From Sepioteuthis lessoniana (lineage: Eukaryota; Mollusca; Cephalopoda; Myopsida; Loliginidae): DNA of 64,000 bases. The translations under genes were made by a program, and so were the position numbers. Where the stretch lies: the NCBI GenBank assembly GCA_963585895.1, contig OY757904.1, positions 21,196,949 to 21,260,948 of the forward strand, written 5' to 3'. The notes below the pieces were generated by a model that made no database searches, was not told the origin of the DNA, and was given only the letters and a program-made list of their open reading frames with translations. Shown here in pieces: positions 32,119-43,530 of the stretch (position 1 is its first letter; each line of letters starts with the position of its first letter).

Positions 32119-32256
32119 TTCTTAGATATGACTCACAGTACCTGCTGTTACTTAAGTAGTCACCCATCTAAGTATTAAAGAGACTCATCGTTACTTGACT
32201 TCAATGATCTATCAGGAACCAGAGCTTTCAGTATAACCTCACCGTAAGGCAAAAGA
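32119..32256 (-). repeat. 5S-rRNA-derived retrosequence
   Basis: The minus strand resembles 5S rRNA along its length: start GCCTTACGG, then TGAAAGCTCTGGTTCCTGAT, GATCATTGAAGTCAAGTAAC (the internal promoter/loop A region) and ATACTTAGATGGGTGAC. It is flanked by near-identical 16-mers GTTATTTACTAAGCTT (32103-32118) and GTTATTTACTTAGCTT (32257-32272), a target-site duplication. It is therefore a retroposed 5S copy or the head of a 5S-type SINE, too diverged to be a functional 5S gene. Confidence 0.7.
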
Positions 32257-32272
32257 GTTATTTACTTAGCTT

Positions 32273-32807
32273 AGATGTGGCACAAGGCTAGAGAATAAAA
32301 TACGTGAGATAGCCAGTGCTGAAGAGTGTTGGTAGTCCAACACTTCTTGAGCTCTTTGGTAGACCAAGCCCTCTTTGTGGGTCGCTGCTAAACTTTTTTT
32401 CCAAAACTTTCACTGTTTACAGCGAGACATCATATATTAGCTGGAGCCATAAGATTCTAGTATACATTCCAAACCTTGAAACTACCAGGTAATTCACATT
32501 TTTTTCAACCCTGGTAAGCCAGGACTCAAGGCCACCATGTTTTGCTCTCTTTCAAGATTGCTGCTTGATGTTTAATTCCTTTATGTTCTTAAGGGCTTTG
32601 TTTACCTTATATTTTTGCATCTCTTCGTTTTTATCTTATCTTATTGTTTGTTTTTGTTTTTGTTTCATTTTAGTCATTAAGTCTCATTTCCCATCCAACT
32701 TGTTTTTTTCGACCGAAAATTATTTTCACTTTGGTTATTTCCTCTTGTGTTAATCGCGCTGTCACTGAGGCTTATAATATGTCGACTGCATTCGCTGCAG
32801 AAATGTG
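32273..32807. other. No recognised feature
   Basis: T-rich in 32600-32720; no coding or repeat signature. Confidence 0.5.
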
Positions 32808-33262
32808 ACCCCGCCCAATACAGACACACGGGGCTTAGAATACGCAGACTGTATCCCCAGCAAAGGAGTAAGACTCCTTTAAAAGAAGGATGTCCTGCAT
32901 CTGATGTTGAGGCGCCAATTATGGATATTTGGGAAGTGTGGAGTACTCCTTTATTCCTATTCCTTTCTGGTCCATTCTAACCCGGAATGGGAGTAACTGT
33001 TAGGGTCCTGTCAAAAGGTCAAATAATTCTTTTTGAATATTATTAGTATTAGAGAGGAATACTTGAAACCATACAACTCTGTACAAATTATTTGTATAAG
33101 AATACTTGATACCATATATCGGTCTTCAAAAAACTCTGCTACAACAACTGTACAAAAAATATGAATATAAATGTACAATGGACGCGATTCCTTAACTTCT
33201 AAGTATAAGATAAGTCTAGACGGGTTAATATGCCATTAAAATTGATCAATCAATCATTTTCG
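32808..33262 (+). mobile_element. SINE-like family B
   Basis: Head (GCCCAATACAGACACACGGGG, diverged), body with GGGAAGTGTGGAGTACTCC, short internal array (ATTATTTGTATAAGAATACT) and a 3' end with GGGTTAATATGCCATTAAAA then TTGATCAATCAATC. Same 3' subfamily as 18495 and 56090. 33263-33640 has nothing recognised. Confidence 0.65.
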
Positions 33263-33659
33263 ACTTCACTGTACAATGACGTGGACTAAAGAAGAACAGT
33301 GGTTGTACTATTTAACCCATAGCTGAGTATATTGATATCTACTGGATGAAATTTAATTACGGTAGCATGTACCATTCTTTTCGAGGGTATCAAGTGTCCG
33401 TAAGGTCAGAATTTGAAAAAATAAGAATATATAAAATTATGAAATAATGAAAATAGTCATAGAAACTTATCCAATTTGTACAAATTTTTTAAATATGTGT
33501 AGATATTTTGTTTGGTTTATTTTATGAAATGATAATCTGATAGAAATTCAAATATATCCGGGATTTTTTTTCACGTGTCTTAACGAGTATATAATTGTGG
33601 CTTTCATGAATATGTGTGTGTGTGAGTGATAATAGCTGATATTGTTATTTCCGTTAAGT

Positions 33660-34040
33660 TCGCATTCTTTTTATTTTTTTTATTTTTTGTTTGTTTTTGT
33701 TTTGTTTTTTGTTTTTCCTTTGCTTATTGTTTTTGTTTTTGTTTTTCTTCTTTTTTTTAATCTTCACACTTCTTTACCTCTTCTTATTTTTTTTTATATT
33801 ATTTTCACTGATTTGGGCTTTATTTTACTCATTTTATTTTCTTAATTTTTTTTTTTTTTTTTCGTTTGTATTTCCATTTCTGTCAGTAAAAATGACTTTA
33901 ATTCTCTTTGACATTTTTCCTACCCATCTTCCTGTCTGGGTTCTTGGAACTTTATTTATTACGTTTATTTATTTCCTTTTTTTTTTTTTTTTTTTTGAGA
34001 CCTTTCAATTTTTTAAACACTCATTGTTTTTTCTGTTGTA
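33660..34040. repeat. T-rich low-complexity tract
   Basis: Poly-T with TTG, TTC and TTA interruptions. Phe/Leu-rich open frames here are artefacts. 34041-34740 has nothing recognised. Confidence 0.85.
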
Positions 34041-34746
34041 GGGATAAGCCAAGTTTCTGTATTGTTACCTATTTATCTGGTCAACGTACAAAAAAACATT
34101 ATTTAATAAACAGTAAGTCCTACGTAACTGACAAAGATACTTTTCCTTAAATTTGAAAACTTTTAGATATCGTAATTAACGCGTAAAAGTTGGCTATGAA
34201 TTAAAAAAAAACTAAAACATTCTCGGTCAAGATATCGAAATATATTAAATAATTTGAGAAACTGGAAGTTGTCTTAAATCTTCATGCCTTGCCTATATAA
34301 GGAGTAATGTATCCAACTGTTACACTAACGTTTTCTAACGCTGTCCATCGTTAATCAAACATGCACAGCTTACTCGTAGATCTTTTAAATTTCTTTCACT
34401 CATGTACACGTCTTTTGCAATGTTTTTCGTACGTGCCAAAGTACGTTTCGGTTTTGTGGAATGTATTCAATGTGTCACACATTTGATTTGGCCACGTGTG
34501 TCTACAAAGCCCAGCAAATAAGAGAAACAGAAAAAAGAGGATCCGTTAGAAAATGATTACAGCTTCTCGTTTCGCGTGCGAGAAAAGTGTAGTGGGCCGG
34601 TTGTTGCACAAAGGTTTGTCATCAAGACAACAAAGAAGGAATCTTCCTTTAATATCCCAGACAGAATTTCTCTCTGTTTAATAGTTCAGCAAGATTTTAA
34701 TGAAGTTAATATATATAAACAATGGTACAAACTATACAACTCTTAA

Positions 34747-34981
34747 CAGCCATTGATAGCATAGTGGTTAACGGACTGGAGAGCGATGCCATAATAAGCG
34801 AGTTCAAACGCCAGTCGCGCTACTATGTTCACTTTTGGACTAATATTCATGGGAAAGGCATGAACTCTCTTGTCCCCTCGGCTATGGGTTAAATAATACC
34901 GCTACTGTTCTTCTATAAGGATGGTTCAAGTATTGAATCATCCACGAAAGTTGATATGCCATAAAACAAAGAAACGAAACC
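34747..34981 (+). mobile_element. SINE family A
   Basis: tRNA-like head (GATAGCATAGTGGTTAACGG, GCGAGTTCAAACGCC), body with CGCGCTACTATGTTCACTTT, and the 3' motif GTTGATATGCCATAAAACAA followed by AGAAACG. Confidence 0.8.
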
Positions 34982-35746
34982 TAATTTATCGAATACAAAC
35001 AATTTGCATACGGTTGTATGGTCTCAAGTATCTAATCATCACCATCGTGTCATGCCGCTTGCGCAGATTTCCCTGACTCTCCCTCGCCACTCGTTTCTTT
35101 CGTCCATCGCTTCCAGCAGATCCTAGGCTACATTCTGTGTCCGCATAGACCTGCTGTTGATAAGTTCTAGCCGATCGTCCAACATTTACTCGTCCGTATG
35201 AAGGGGTCCAGAGGAGAACGTCGCTGATGAGTTTGTCCTTACTTCTCCGGCAGTGTCCAGCATATCTTGTTCGTCGGACTTGCTGCATAGTGGGATGTTG
35301 CTTCCAGGATTCGTCCAATACAGCTCGCAGCATTCTTGTGTAATTGCCGTCAAGCTTTTTCTCTATACGCTTAGTCAGCGTCCAAATGGTGCATCCATAT
35401 AGTAGTATGGACACGACTGCAGCCTGGAAACACGGTTATATGATTTCAAGTAATTCCTTCTATTTGATAATAAACATGTGCTTTCGAAAAAATGGATGGT
35501 TTCAAATAACTAATTATAATAATTTTTATAAACAAACCTTCTAATAGCTATTCTTAATACAAACATTTTACAGTTATATGGTATCAAGTATTTCAATCTA
35601 ACTCTAATAATTTTCATACAGATTTATTTGAACCATAGATGGGACCCTAACAGTTACTATCATACCCAGTCACAGTGAACATGGGAGTAATGATAATGAA
35701 GGTGTACCCTGCCCAATGCTTCATATCTGGAGCCTTACCACCTGAT
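34982..35746 (-). mobile_element. SINE-like family B (second subfamily), interrupted twice
   Basis: Internal repeats of the ACGGTTATATG-TTTCAAGTA type, body ending near GGAGCCTTACCACCTGAT. It is split by an RTE fragment (35036-35432) and by a family B insertion at 35747-36295, and its head resumes at 36296-36400. The ACCACCTGAT at 35737-35746 is repeated at 36296-36305. Confidence 0.65.
35036..35432 (-). pseudogene. RTE-type LINE, 5'-truncated fragment
   Basis: Minus-strand coding relic: SILLYGCTIWTLTKRIEKKL, GNYTRMLRAVL, a small deletion, VRRTRYAGHCRRSKDKLIS, then the C-terminal segment in another frame and a CGATGGTGATGATTA tail. It lies within the internal repeats of the family B copy. 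Confidence 0.8.
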
Positions 35747-36295
35747 TTGCCCAGTCGGCTGAGGCTGAAGAATACATCGACTGCATCTATGCAGAGAAGT
35801 AAGATTCCCTAAAGAGTGTCCTATATATGACACTAAGCAATCTGATGGTGAGGTTCCAGTAATGCTGGAGCTTTGGGGAATGCAGAGTACCCCTTTATTA
35901 CCATGGCTCCCAGGTCCACTCTGGCCCGAAGTGGTAGCACCTGATAGGGCCCTATATATAGCTTAAATAGAACTAACCTGAGTTCTTAAGGTAAACTGAA
36001 TTGCTTAAAAAAGAACTGTTTTGAAATCTAAACTACGTACTTATGCTAAACTGAATTGTTTGAAATTGAACTGTTTTTGACAGTGAAACTATGTACTTAT
36101 GCTAAACTGAATTGTTTGAAATAGAACTTTTTTATTTAACTGTGTGTAAACAAAAAAACTATACTTCTACTAAACTGAATTGTTTGAAATAGAATTGTTT
36201 ATATGTATAAAAATGGATTTGGCATTAAATAACCTGCAATAGTTGATGTGCCCCAGAACAAACCAACCAAACAAACAAACAAACAAACCAAACTC
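35747..36295 (+). mobile_element. SINE-like family B inserted into another family B copy
   Basis: Starts TTGCCCAGTCGGCTGAGGCT and ends with the 3' motif and an (AAAC)n tail. The 10-bp duplication ACCACCTGAT on both sides (35737-35746, 36296-36305) shows it inserted by retroposition into the older minus-strand copy. Confidence 0.8.
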
Positions 36296-36400
36296 ACCAC
36301 CTGATACAGTTTAGTGTTACAATGAGGACTCACACTTTTTTTACCCCTCTTTTGGGGATACTGTCAGCGTAATCTATACCCCAAAAACGGGACTGAAAGG
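36296..36400 (-). mobile_element. SINE-like family B, head of the interrupted copy
   Basis: Continues the copy at 34982-35746 (CAGTTTAGTGTTACAATGAG, then TACTGTCAGCGTAATCTATA). Confidence 0.6.
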
Positions 36401-36501
36401 AGTTTTTAGGTTTATATTTTGAAAAAGCGTCCTGGATCTAACCATTATTTCTATTTTGGGCTTTCTCAATTGATTAAATTTTCTTCTTGAGTGACCATAT
36501 C

Positions 36502-36610
36502 TTTCCAGCTATAGGTTAAATAGTATCACTGATGTTCTTCTACAAGGATGGATTTGGCATTAGATAACTCACGAAGGTTGACATGTTATTAAACAAAGAA
36601 ACGAAACCAA
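36502..36610 (+). mobile_element. SINE family A, 3' part
   Basis: Contains GCTATAGGTTAAATAGTATC and ends with GGTTGACATGTTATTAAACA plus AGAAACG. The head is missing. Confidence 0.7.
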
Positions 36611-36809
36611 ATCAGATTTGCTGAAAGAACTTACTACCACAGTTGTCTCCTGTCTCTCTTTCAAACTGGTTTCCACAGACCATGCTATACTGTAAAGCAC
36701 TTCACAGAATCACAGAAAATACACTTTTCGCAGTTTAGTTTTACTGAAGAGACAAGTTCCATATCAATGAGCAACTTTATTGCTTATTCACCTGTCAATC
36801 TTAATTCCC

Positions 36810-37200
36810 ATTTTCTTCCTTTTTTTTCCACAATACAATTTTTATTCTCCTCTTTCTTCAAATTTCTCGCATTCTTTTTTCTTTCTTTTTTCTTTTTTCT
36901 TACTTTTTTCATTTTCTTTCTTTTTTCTTTCTTTTTTTGTCTTTTTTTTTTTCTGTATAATCTCATTTCCATTCTCCTTTTACATTTTTCTTTCATTCCT
37001 AGTTTTTGGGGTTTTTTTGTTTTTATTGTAGTTTTTTTGTTTTTTGTTGTTTTTTTTTCTTTTTCTTTTTTTCTTTTTTTTTTTTTTTTTTTTTTGGCTT
37101 GCTCGTTTGTTTGTTCGTTTGTTTTGTCTTTTGCTTGCTAATATTTTTGCATGTTTGTTTGGTTTTTTTTGCTTTATCATTTTTTTTTTTTTGCGTTCCC
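36810..37200. repeat. T/C-rich low-complexity tract
   Basis: Poly-pyrimidine region. The Phe/Ser-rich plus frames and Lys/Arg-rich minus frames are artefacts. 37201-37740 has nothing recognised. Confidence 0.85.
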
Positions 37201-37739
37201 ACCTTTCATATACATTTACAATTCATGGCAATCCTCGAAGCCTAACCACATATATTTAAATATTCCTTTTATTTATTTATTTATTTATTTACTTATTTGC
37301 CTTTTTTGGTTCGTTTTATCGATTGTAACGTTTCTTAATGTTATTTGACTAAAAGACTATTGTTAACATATATATTTTCGCTGACATCAACTCTCTGCAA
37401 ATATCCATCGAAATATTCGCATAACTCTAAGTAATATTATTAATTTAGACCTTGTTTTCGAAAGCATACGTGAGTATTGTACAATTCTGCAAAACAATTC
37501 TTCAAATTATTCATGTATATTTTTGTTGACTTTTTATATATTCAGATATGCGTAGACATAAGTCTGCATAATTAAGTCCCAAAGAAAACATGGATCTTAC
37601 AATGTTGTTCAACCGAATAAATAATCTAAAAACTACTGCTAAACTACAAGAGTATATTTCTATGAATAAGAGGATATTTACAAATCAATACATGCATCTA
37701 CATTTTTGTACCTTTTTTTTTCCTGCTTTTTGTTTTTTG

Positions 37740-37743
<4 letters not shown>

Positions 37744-37818
<75 letters not shown>
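37744..37818. repeat. (CT)n microsatellite
   Basis: Pure CT run. Confidence 0.95.
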
Positions 37819-37821
<3 letters not shown>

Positions 37822-37950
37822 CTATTCTTTTTTTTCTTGATGCTTCTACCGAGAAATTGTCACGGAAAGGCGAAGTTAGAAATCTACCATTTTCTTCCTC
37901 TGTTTTCTGGCGCAATCATTAGCCATTGCCGGTGTGCCAAATAAAATTCA

Positions 37951-38150
37951 GAATTTTCCTTCTCCTAAGCTGGTCATCTACGAAAACTAGAGAACACAGC
38001 CTGCCCCATTTTTTACCCATGTCCAGAGATAGAAGAAATGGATTCATGCGTTTCACAAAACCTTTAACGAGAAGGGAAATGCAAAAAGAATTGATATAGG
38101 CTAATCAAGTCCATATCTTATAATGATAACCATTAAGCCATTTGCACCTC
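37951..38150 (-). mobile_element. SINE family C, strongly diverged
   Basis: Plus strand aligns with the C body (CCTTCTCCTAAGCTGGTCAT, ACAGCCTGCCCCA, GGATTCATGCGTTTC) and ends with a decayed head (TGATAACCATTAAGCC). Many substitutions. Confidence 0.5.
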
Positions 38151-38205
38151 CAAAGAATATGCAGTAAATGAAATCATTTTTATTGAAATGATATATATGT
38201 ATTAA

Positions 38206-38227
38206 CCTGACTCTCTCTCTCTCTCTC

Positions 38228-38269
<42 letters not shown>
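38206..38269. repeat. Compound (CT)n-(AT)n microsatellite, left flank of mariner
   Basis: ACCTGACTCTCTCT run passing into (AT)n. A very similar ACCTGA-(CT)n-(AT)n recurs at 39190-39265 on the other side of the mariner. Confidence 0.9.
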
Positions 38270-39182
<913 letters not shown>

Positions 39183-39189
39183 TATATTT

Positions 39190-39191
39190 AC

Positions 39192-39222
<31 letters not shown>

Positions 39223-39227
39223 CCCCC

Positions 39228-39264
<37 letters not shown>

Positions 39265-39265
39265 C
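39190..39265. repeat. Compound (CT)n-(AT)n microsatellite, right flank of mariner
   Basis: ACCTGACTCTCTCT, a CCCCCC interruption, more CT, then (AT)n. Confidence 0.9.
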
Positions 39266-39284
39266 ATATATCGGTCCCTGTCAT

Positions 39285-39602
39285 CTATTGCTCCCGACAA
39301 GTCTTCCAAATTATATCCAGTGGTCGCACAGAGCTTATGTAAGTTCCTGCTGGTCGGCCAACACCGGTGCGTCCATATGTAGGGGTCTATTGAAGAACAT
39401 CGCTTATGAGTTCGTCCTTGCTACTCCAGTAATACGCCACTTGTCTTGTTTGTTTCTCTTGGAAGGTTTTGAGATAGCCGTACAGCTGTTTATTCTTTTT
39501 TTTTTTTTTTTTTTTTTTTGTGATGTGTTGCTTTCAGGATTTGCTGAAGACAGTACATAGTTCCTATCTTGCTTTTTCTCCATGCGCTTTGTCAACGTCC
39601 AT
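39285..39602 (-). pseudogene. RTE-type LINE fragment with expanded T tract
   Basis: Minus-strand relic of the C-terminal region (plus landmarks GCTCCCGACAAGTCTTCC, GAGTTCGTCCTTGCTACTCC, CTTTTTCTCCATGCGCTTTG). A run of about 23 T at 39497-39519 sits where other copies have coding sequence. It ends in an (AT)n tract. Confidence 0.7.
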
Positions 39603-39619
39603 ATATATATATATATTGT

Positions 39620-40954
39620 GACGGTGCACAAATATTCATCTCAGGACGAGTGTTTATTTTACGCACGTGTAACGTCGGGGCAGTCTGGCACCTGACCCCT
39701 CGCAAAATAAGTCCTAGTCAAGACTCCTGTTTCGGACATAAGGTAACTGGCAAATAATATGGGGGTTAATTTGGGGCTAGACTCATCTCGACGCTGGCAA
39801 GGGGAGATTCCAATTTCACGTTCACATACCCCACCAAGTTCTTCGTTTTCAACCCCCTCGGATAACGGAAAGCATATATTTCTAGGTTAAAATAAAATAT
39901 ATTTCACTGTAGTCAAATTTCCAAAATTCCCTTGTAATGTTTTTAAGGTGAATAAGACATTTAGCGAGAATGAAATAAAGCGAATGAAGCTGAAAAGATA
40001 TGTGCAAAAGAAGGCGACTCGATAGATAAACGACATAACGAATAGATTTCAACATAAGGAAGCATTTAAACTGAAACAAAATTTTAATAAGTGAGGACCA
40101 AACAATAATTATGAGATTTAAGAAACAATTCCTTTCTCTTTTCTTTCTTTCTTTTTAAGGTGCCGGCTATATTAAACCAGCAAACAGTCTTAAACACAAA
40201 TGTCTCTCTTTCTTCTTTTTTCTTTTCTTTCTTTCTTCTTTCTTTCTTTTCTTTTCTTTTCTTTATACTTTTCTTTCTTTTACTTGAGGGAGTATCTAAG
40301 TCCACTCGCTCATTTACGGTGGACGAAACAAATCTTTTCAGTCTCTTTCTTTCCTTTTCTATATACATATATATATAATTTCCAATATTTGGGAAGGGTA
40401 GAAGGAAAAACAGTTTTAAGTTGTACTTATCTTTTCGAAGTGTTTACTTCTCATTTTCCTTTCTCTTCCACACGAGTTACATCTCTCCAGAATCGACTGG
40501 GTCAGCCTTTCTGCTGACTACAGTCCAAAGATTCTGTTCTATGCTTTTTACGGGGCCTCCCGGAGCTTTGGTTAATAAATCAGCACATCTTTTCACGCCG
40601 ACTGCTGTCCTAAAACTGAAGATCCCCTTCCAAATTTCCTCTGACGAAAAAGCATTATTTTTGGCGCGAAGGCTTCGGCCAATCATTTGGCTCCTTCCTC
40701 CTCCTCCACCTCTACCGGTCATGCTACTCAATGACCTACATTCCCTTCTCTGTCCACCCGGTTACAGGTCATGGAATGCAAGCAGCCCTTGGCTTTCATT
40801 CTGACCCAGATTCGTTATAGATCATGGAGTGTGAGTCATTTGACTTTCGTTCATATCTCCCATTTAACGGTCAGTCTTGGGACTTTTCAGTTCAAACACA
40901 GAAGGGGAAGGGAAATTAAATCTTACTTTTCCTCTCTCGGTGGCATACCACGTC

Positions 40955-40955
<1 letters not shown>
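39620..40955. other. No recognised gene; parts GC-richer
   Basis: 39620-39870 and 40420-40900 have higher GC, a CCAAT (about 40678) and no visible transposon motifs; both could include promoter or untranslated exon sequence, but nothing proves it. The frames at 40421-40804 (+) and 40477-40731 (-) lack any domain. 40130-40290 is CTTT-rich. Confidence 0.35.
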
Positions 40956-40960
<5 letters not shown>

Positions 40961-41008
<48 letters not shown>

Positions 41009-41037
41009 TCTGTGTGCGTGTGTGTGTGTGTGTGTGA
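40961..41037. repeat. Compound (AT)n-(AG)n-(GT)n microsatellite
   Basis: Three dinucleotide runs in series. Confidence 0.95.
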
Positions 41038-41126
41038 TAAGATAATATATGAAGAGTTTCAACTTGGAATTCAAATTATGAAAAAAACCTTCTCATCATG
41101 CAGACATTATAGCACGCTCGGTAAAG

Positions 41127-41372
41127 TAGGTGTCTTCGTGGTGTAATGGTTAAAGTGATGGACTGCGGAATTGTAATAAGCGAGTTCGAACTCCAGTCGC
41201 GCTATTACGTTCACTTTCGAACAAATACCCTTGGGAAAGGTATTAACCCCCTCATCCTCCTTATGGGTTAAATAGTGCCACTACTGTTCTTCTCGAAGAA
41301 TGGCTTTGGCATTAAATAACCTAAAAAGAGTTGATATGTCATTAAAACAAAGAAACCAAACCAAACACTTGG
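41127..41372 (+). mobile_element. SINE family A, near full length
   Basis: tRNA-like head (TCGTGGTGTAATGGTTAAAG, GCGAGTTCGAACTCC), body CGCGCTATTACGTTCACTTT, 3' motif GTTGATATGTCATTAAAACA followed by AAGAAACCAAACC. Well preserved. Confidence 0.85.
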
Positions 41373-41503
41373 TAAATAAAGCAAACCGATCGTTGTTCTG
41401 AAAAAAAGAATATCTATGAAAATACGAAATAAATTGGACAGTCTTGTTTATAAAACGTTCTATTTCAACAAGTATTAAATTCGTGAAAAATTGACAAGAT
41501 AAC

Positions 41504-41742
41504 TGTTATGGTGGCCTATCTATACGTTAATGAACTCCTCCTCCTTCGTAAACATTAACCCTATTTACTCTCGGATACTTCCTCTCAGCAGTCGAACCAG
41601 ACAGTTTTGGACGGACACTTCTACCAGTTGTACTAATACTTTTATTTTGTATATATGTTCTGATTATTCAATAAACATGTTCCGTCTACTTTCTCTTCTT
41701 TCGTGTTTTCTTTCTGGTCTCTAACAGGCACCAACAATAACA
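41504..41742 (+). mobile_element. Solo-LTR-like element with 4-bp target duplication
   Basis: Starts TGTTATGGTGGCC and ends GGCACC-AACAATAACA, giving extended complementary ends. TAAC flanks it at 41500-41503 and 41743-41746. An AATAAA at about 41670 precedes the 3' part, as in an LTR R region. The unusually long terminal complementarity means a small DNA transposon is the alternative. Confidence 0.55.
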
Positions 41743-41785
41743 TAACTTGAAATAATTATTTCATTAAACAATTTTTTTCAACCTA

Positions 41786-42291
41786 CAAAGAAAATGTGGA
41801 CAGCTATCAATAGGCTCTTGATCATATGGAAATCAGACCTAACCAATAGAATGAAACAGGCAGCTGTCGTATCGATACTGCTGTATGGATGCACTACATG
41901 GACGCTAACAAAACGGCTGAAGAAAAAGCTAGACGGCAATTATACAAGAATGCTGCGAGCAATATTGAACAAGTCCTGGCGGCAACACCCCACAAGACAC
42001 CAACTATACGGCCACCTGCCTCCCATCACGAAAATTTTCCAAGTTAGACGAACCAGACATTCAGGACACTGCTGGAGAAGCAGGGACCAGCTCATAAGTG
42101 ATGTACTCCTATGGACCCCCAAATATTGCCGGGCAAAAGCAGGACGACTAGCACGAACATACATTCAGTAGCTATGTGAGGATACGAGATGTAGCCCTGA
42201 AGACCTACCAGAGGCGATGAACGATAGGGAAAAGTGGCGAGAGAGGGTCAGGGATATCCGTGCTAGTGGCACGACATGATGATGATGATGA
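41786..42291 (+). pseudogene. RTE-type LINE, 5'-truncated C-terminal region
   Basis: An open frame of 125 codons (41794-42171) with LLYGCTTWTLTKRLKKKLDG, RQHPTRHQLYGHLPP, RRTRHSGHCWRSRDQLISDV and RAKAGRLARTYIQ is stopped by a TAG. The homologous C-terminus then continues to a GGCACGACATGATGATGATG end. This copy has a single, not duplicated, C-terminal unit. Confidence 0.85.
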
Positions 42292-42766
42292 AGAAAACGT
42301 AAAAGTAAACAATGATATACAAGTCCGTATATGTTTTAAAGAAAATACAATGCCCTTTTCCAAGCAGATGACTCGGGGTTTTTTTAACATTTACAAGGAA
42401 CAACAAAAAATAAATAAACAGTAAAACACCGGAGAAATTTCCTCTTTTCTTCTACAAAATAAATCCCGCTTCAAGATATCTGACTGTCACGGCATTTTTC
42501 CCGATCCTATTGACTTCAAAATCTTTTCCCCATTCGTTCCTTCGTAAAATCTTCTTCGTCTGCAAAAATATATCGTCTGCCTTTTAATCAAATTTTTATT
42601 TCTGGTCGTTAACTTAACAGTGCAAAGGGGTGCACATCCAGATTTTTCAAAATTAAAAAAAGATCTAAACAAACATCATCATGAGTTGTCTTCTTTTCTT
42701 GATTCTTTTTCTTTCTTTTTTTTAAGTTATTCATCAAATAGTCAATTATTTTAACTCATTTAAACC
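42292..42766. other. No recognised feature
   Basis: AT-rich with T-rich patch near 42700-42730. Confidence 0.5.
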
Positions 42767-43102
42767 AGCCCAGTCAGCTGAGACTATAGAATATGCGGAC
42801 TGCATCTCAGCAGTCGGGTGAGATTCCCTTCCAAACAAGTGTCCTGGATATAACACTAAAATCTCTCTGATAGTGAGGCTCCTCTCCTCGAGCTTTGGGG
42901 AATGTGGAGTTCTCCTTTATTGTCATTACTACCAGGTCCACTTTGACCCGGAGTGGTACTACCTGTTAGGGTTTCATCTATGGGTCAAATATGACTATTT
43001 AATCATTTACTATGCTTGAAACCATTTAACTGTATGTAAACAAATGTTGAATAATGTTGAATAGAATTATTTGTGTTAGATAGCAATAATTGAAACTAAT
43101 TA
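42767..43102 (+). mobile_element. SINE-like family B, tail missing
   Basis: Head GCCCAGTCAGCTGAGACTAT, body GAGCTTTGGGGAATGTGGAG, and start of an internal array (ATTGAATAGAATTATTTGTG). Confidence 0.65.
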
Positions 43103-43520
43103 GTGTTCTGGGCATGACATGAAACAGCATCTGATGGTGAGGTTCCAGTCTTGCAGTTTGAGGAATGTAGAGTTCCCTTTCATTGCCATTACTCCCAGAT
43201 TCACTCTGAACTGTGGTGGTAATGCCTGTTATGATTCAAACAGACTGCTCAATCATTTTCTAAGGGTTATTGTTAATATTAAATAAAATTATTAGTATTA
43301 AATAGCTTTACTTGAGACCATTTAACTGTGTACAAACAAATTATTAGTATCAAATTAAACTGGAATGCTTGATAAATAGAATTACTTATTTTCAATAGGA
43401 GTATTTGAAGCCCTTCAGCTGTGTGCAAAAAATAAATAGCAATAATGAAGGCGTTTAACTGTGAGCAAACAAATGAGCTCTGGCTCGTTTAGAAATAATG
43501 TTACCAACAAACTAGTCCCT
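43103..43520 (+). mobile_element. SINE-like family B, interrupted by the RTE copy
   Basis: Body (ATCTGATGGTGAGGTTCCAG) and a degenerate internal array. Its 3' end is separated by the 1.9-kb RTE insertion and resumes at 45423-45485 (GGATTAAATAACCC, AACGGTTAAAACACAACC). Confidence 0.65.
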
Positions 43521-43530
43521 TACAAATAGT

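Noticed and set aside
32119-32256. Functional 5S rRNA gene
   Set aside because: Too many substitutions, no gene array, and a target-site duplication indicates retroposition.
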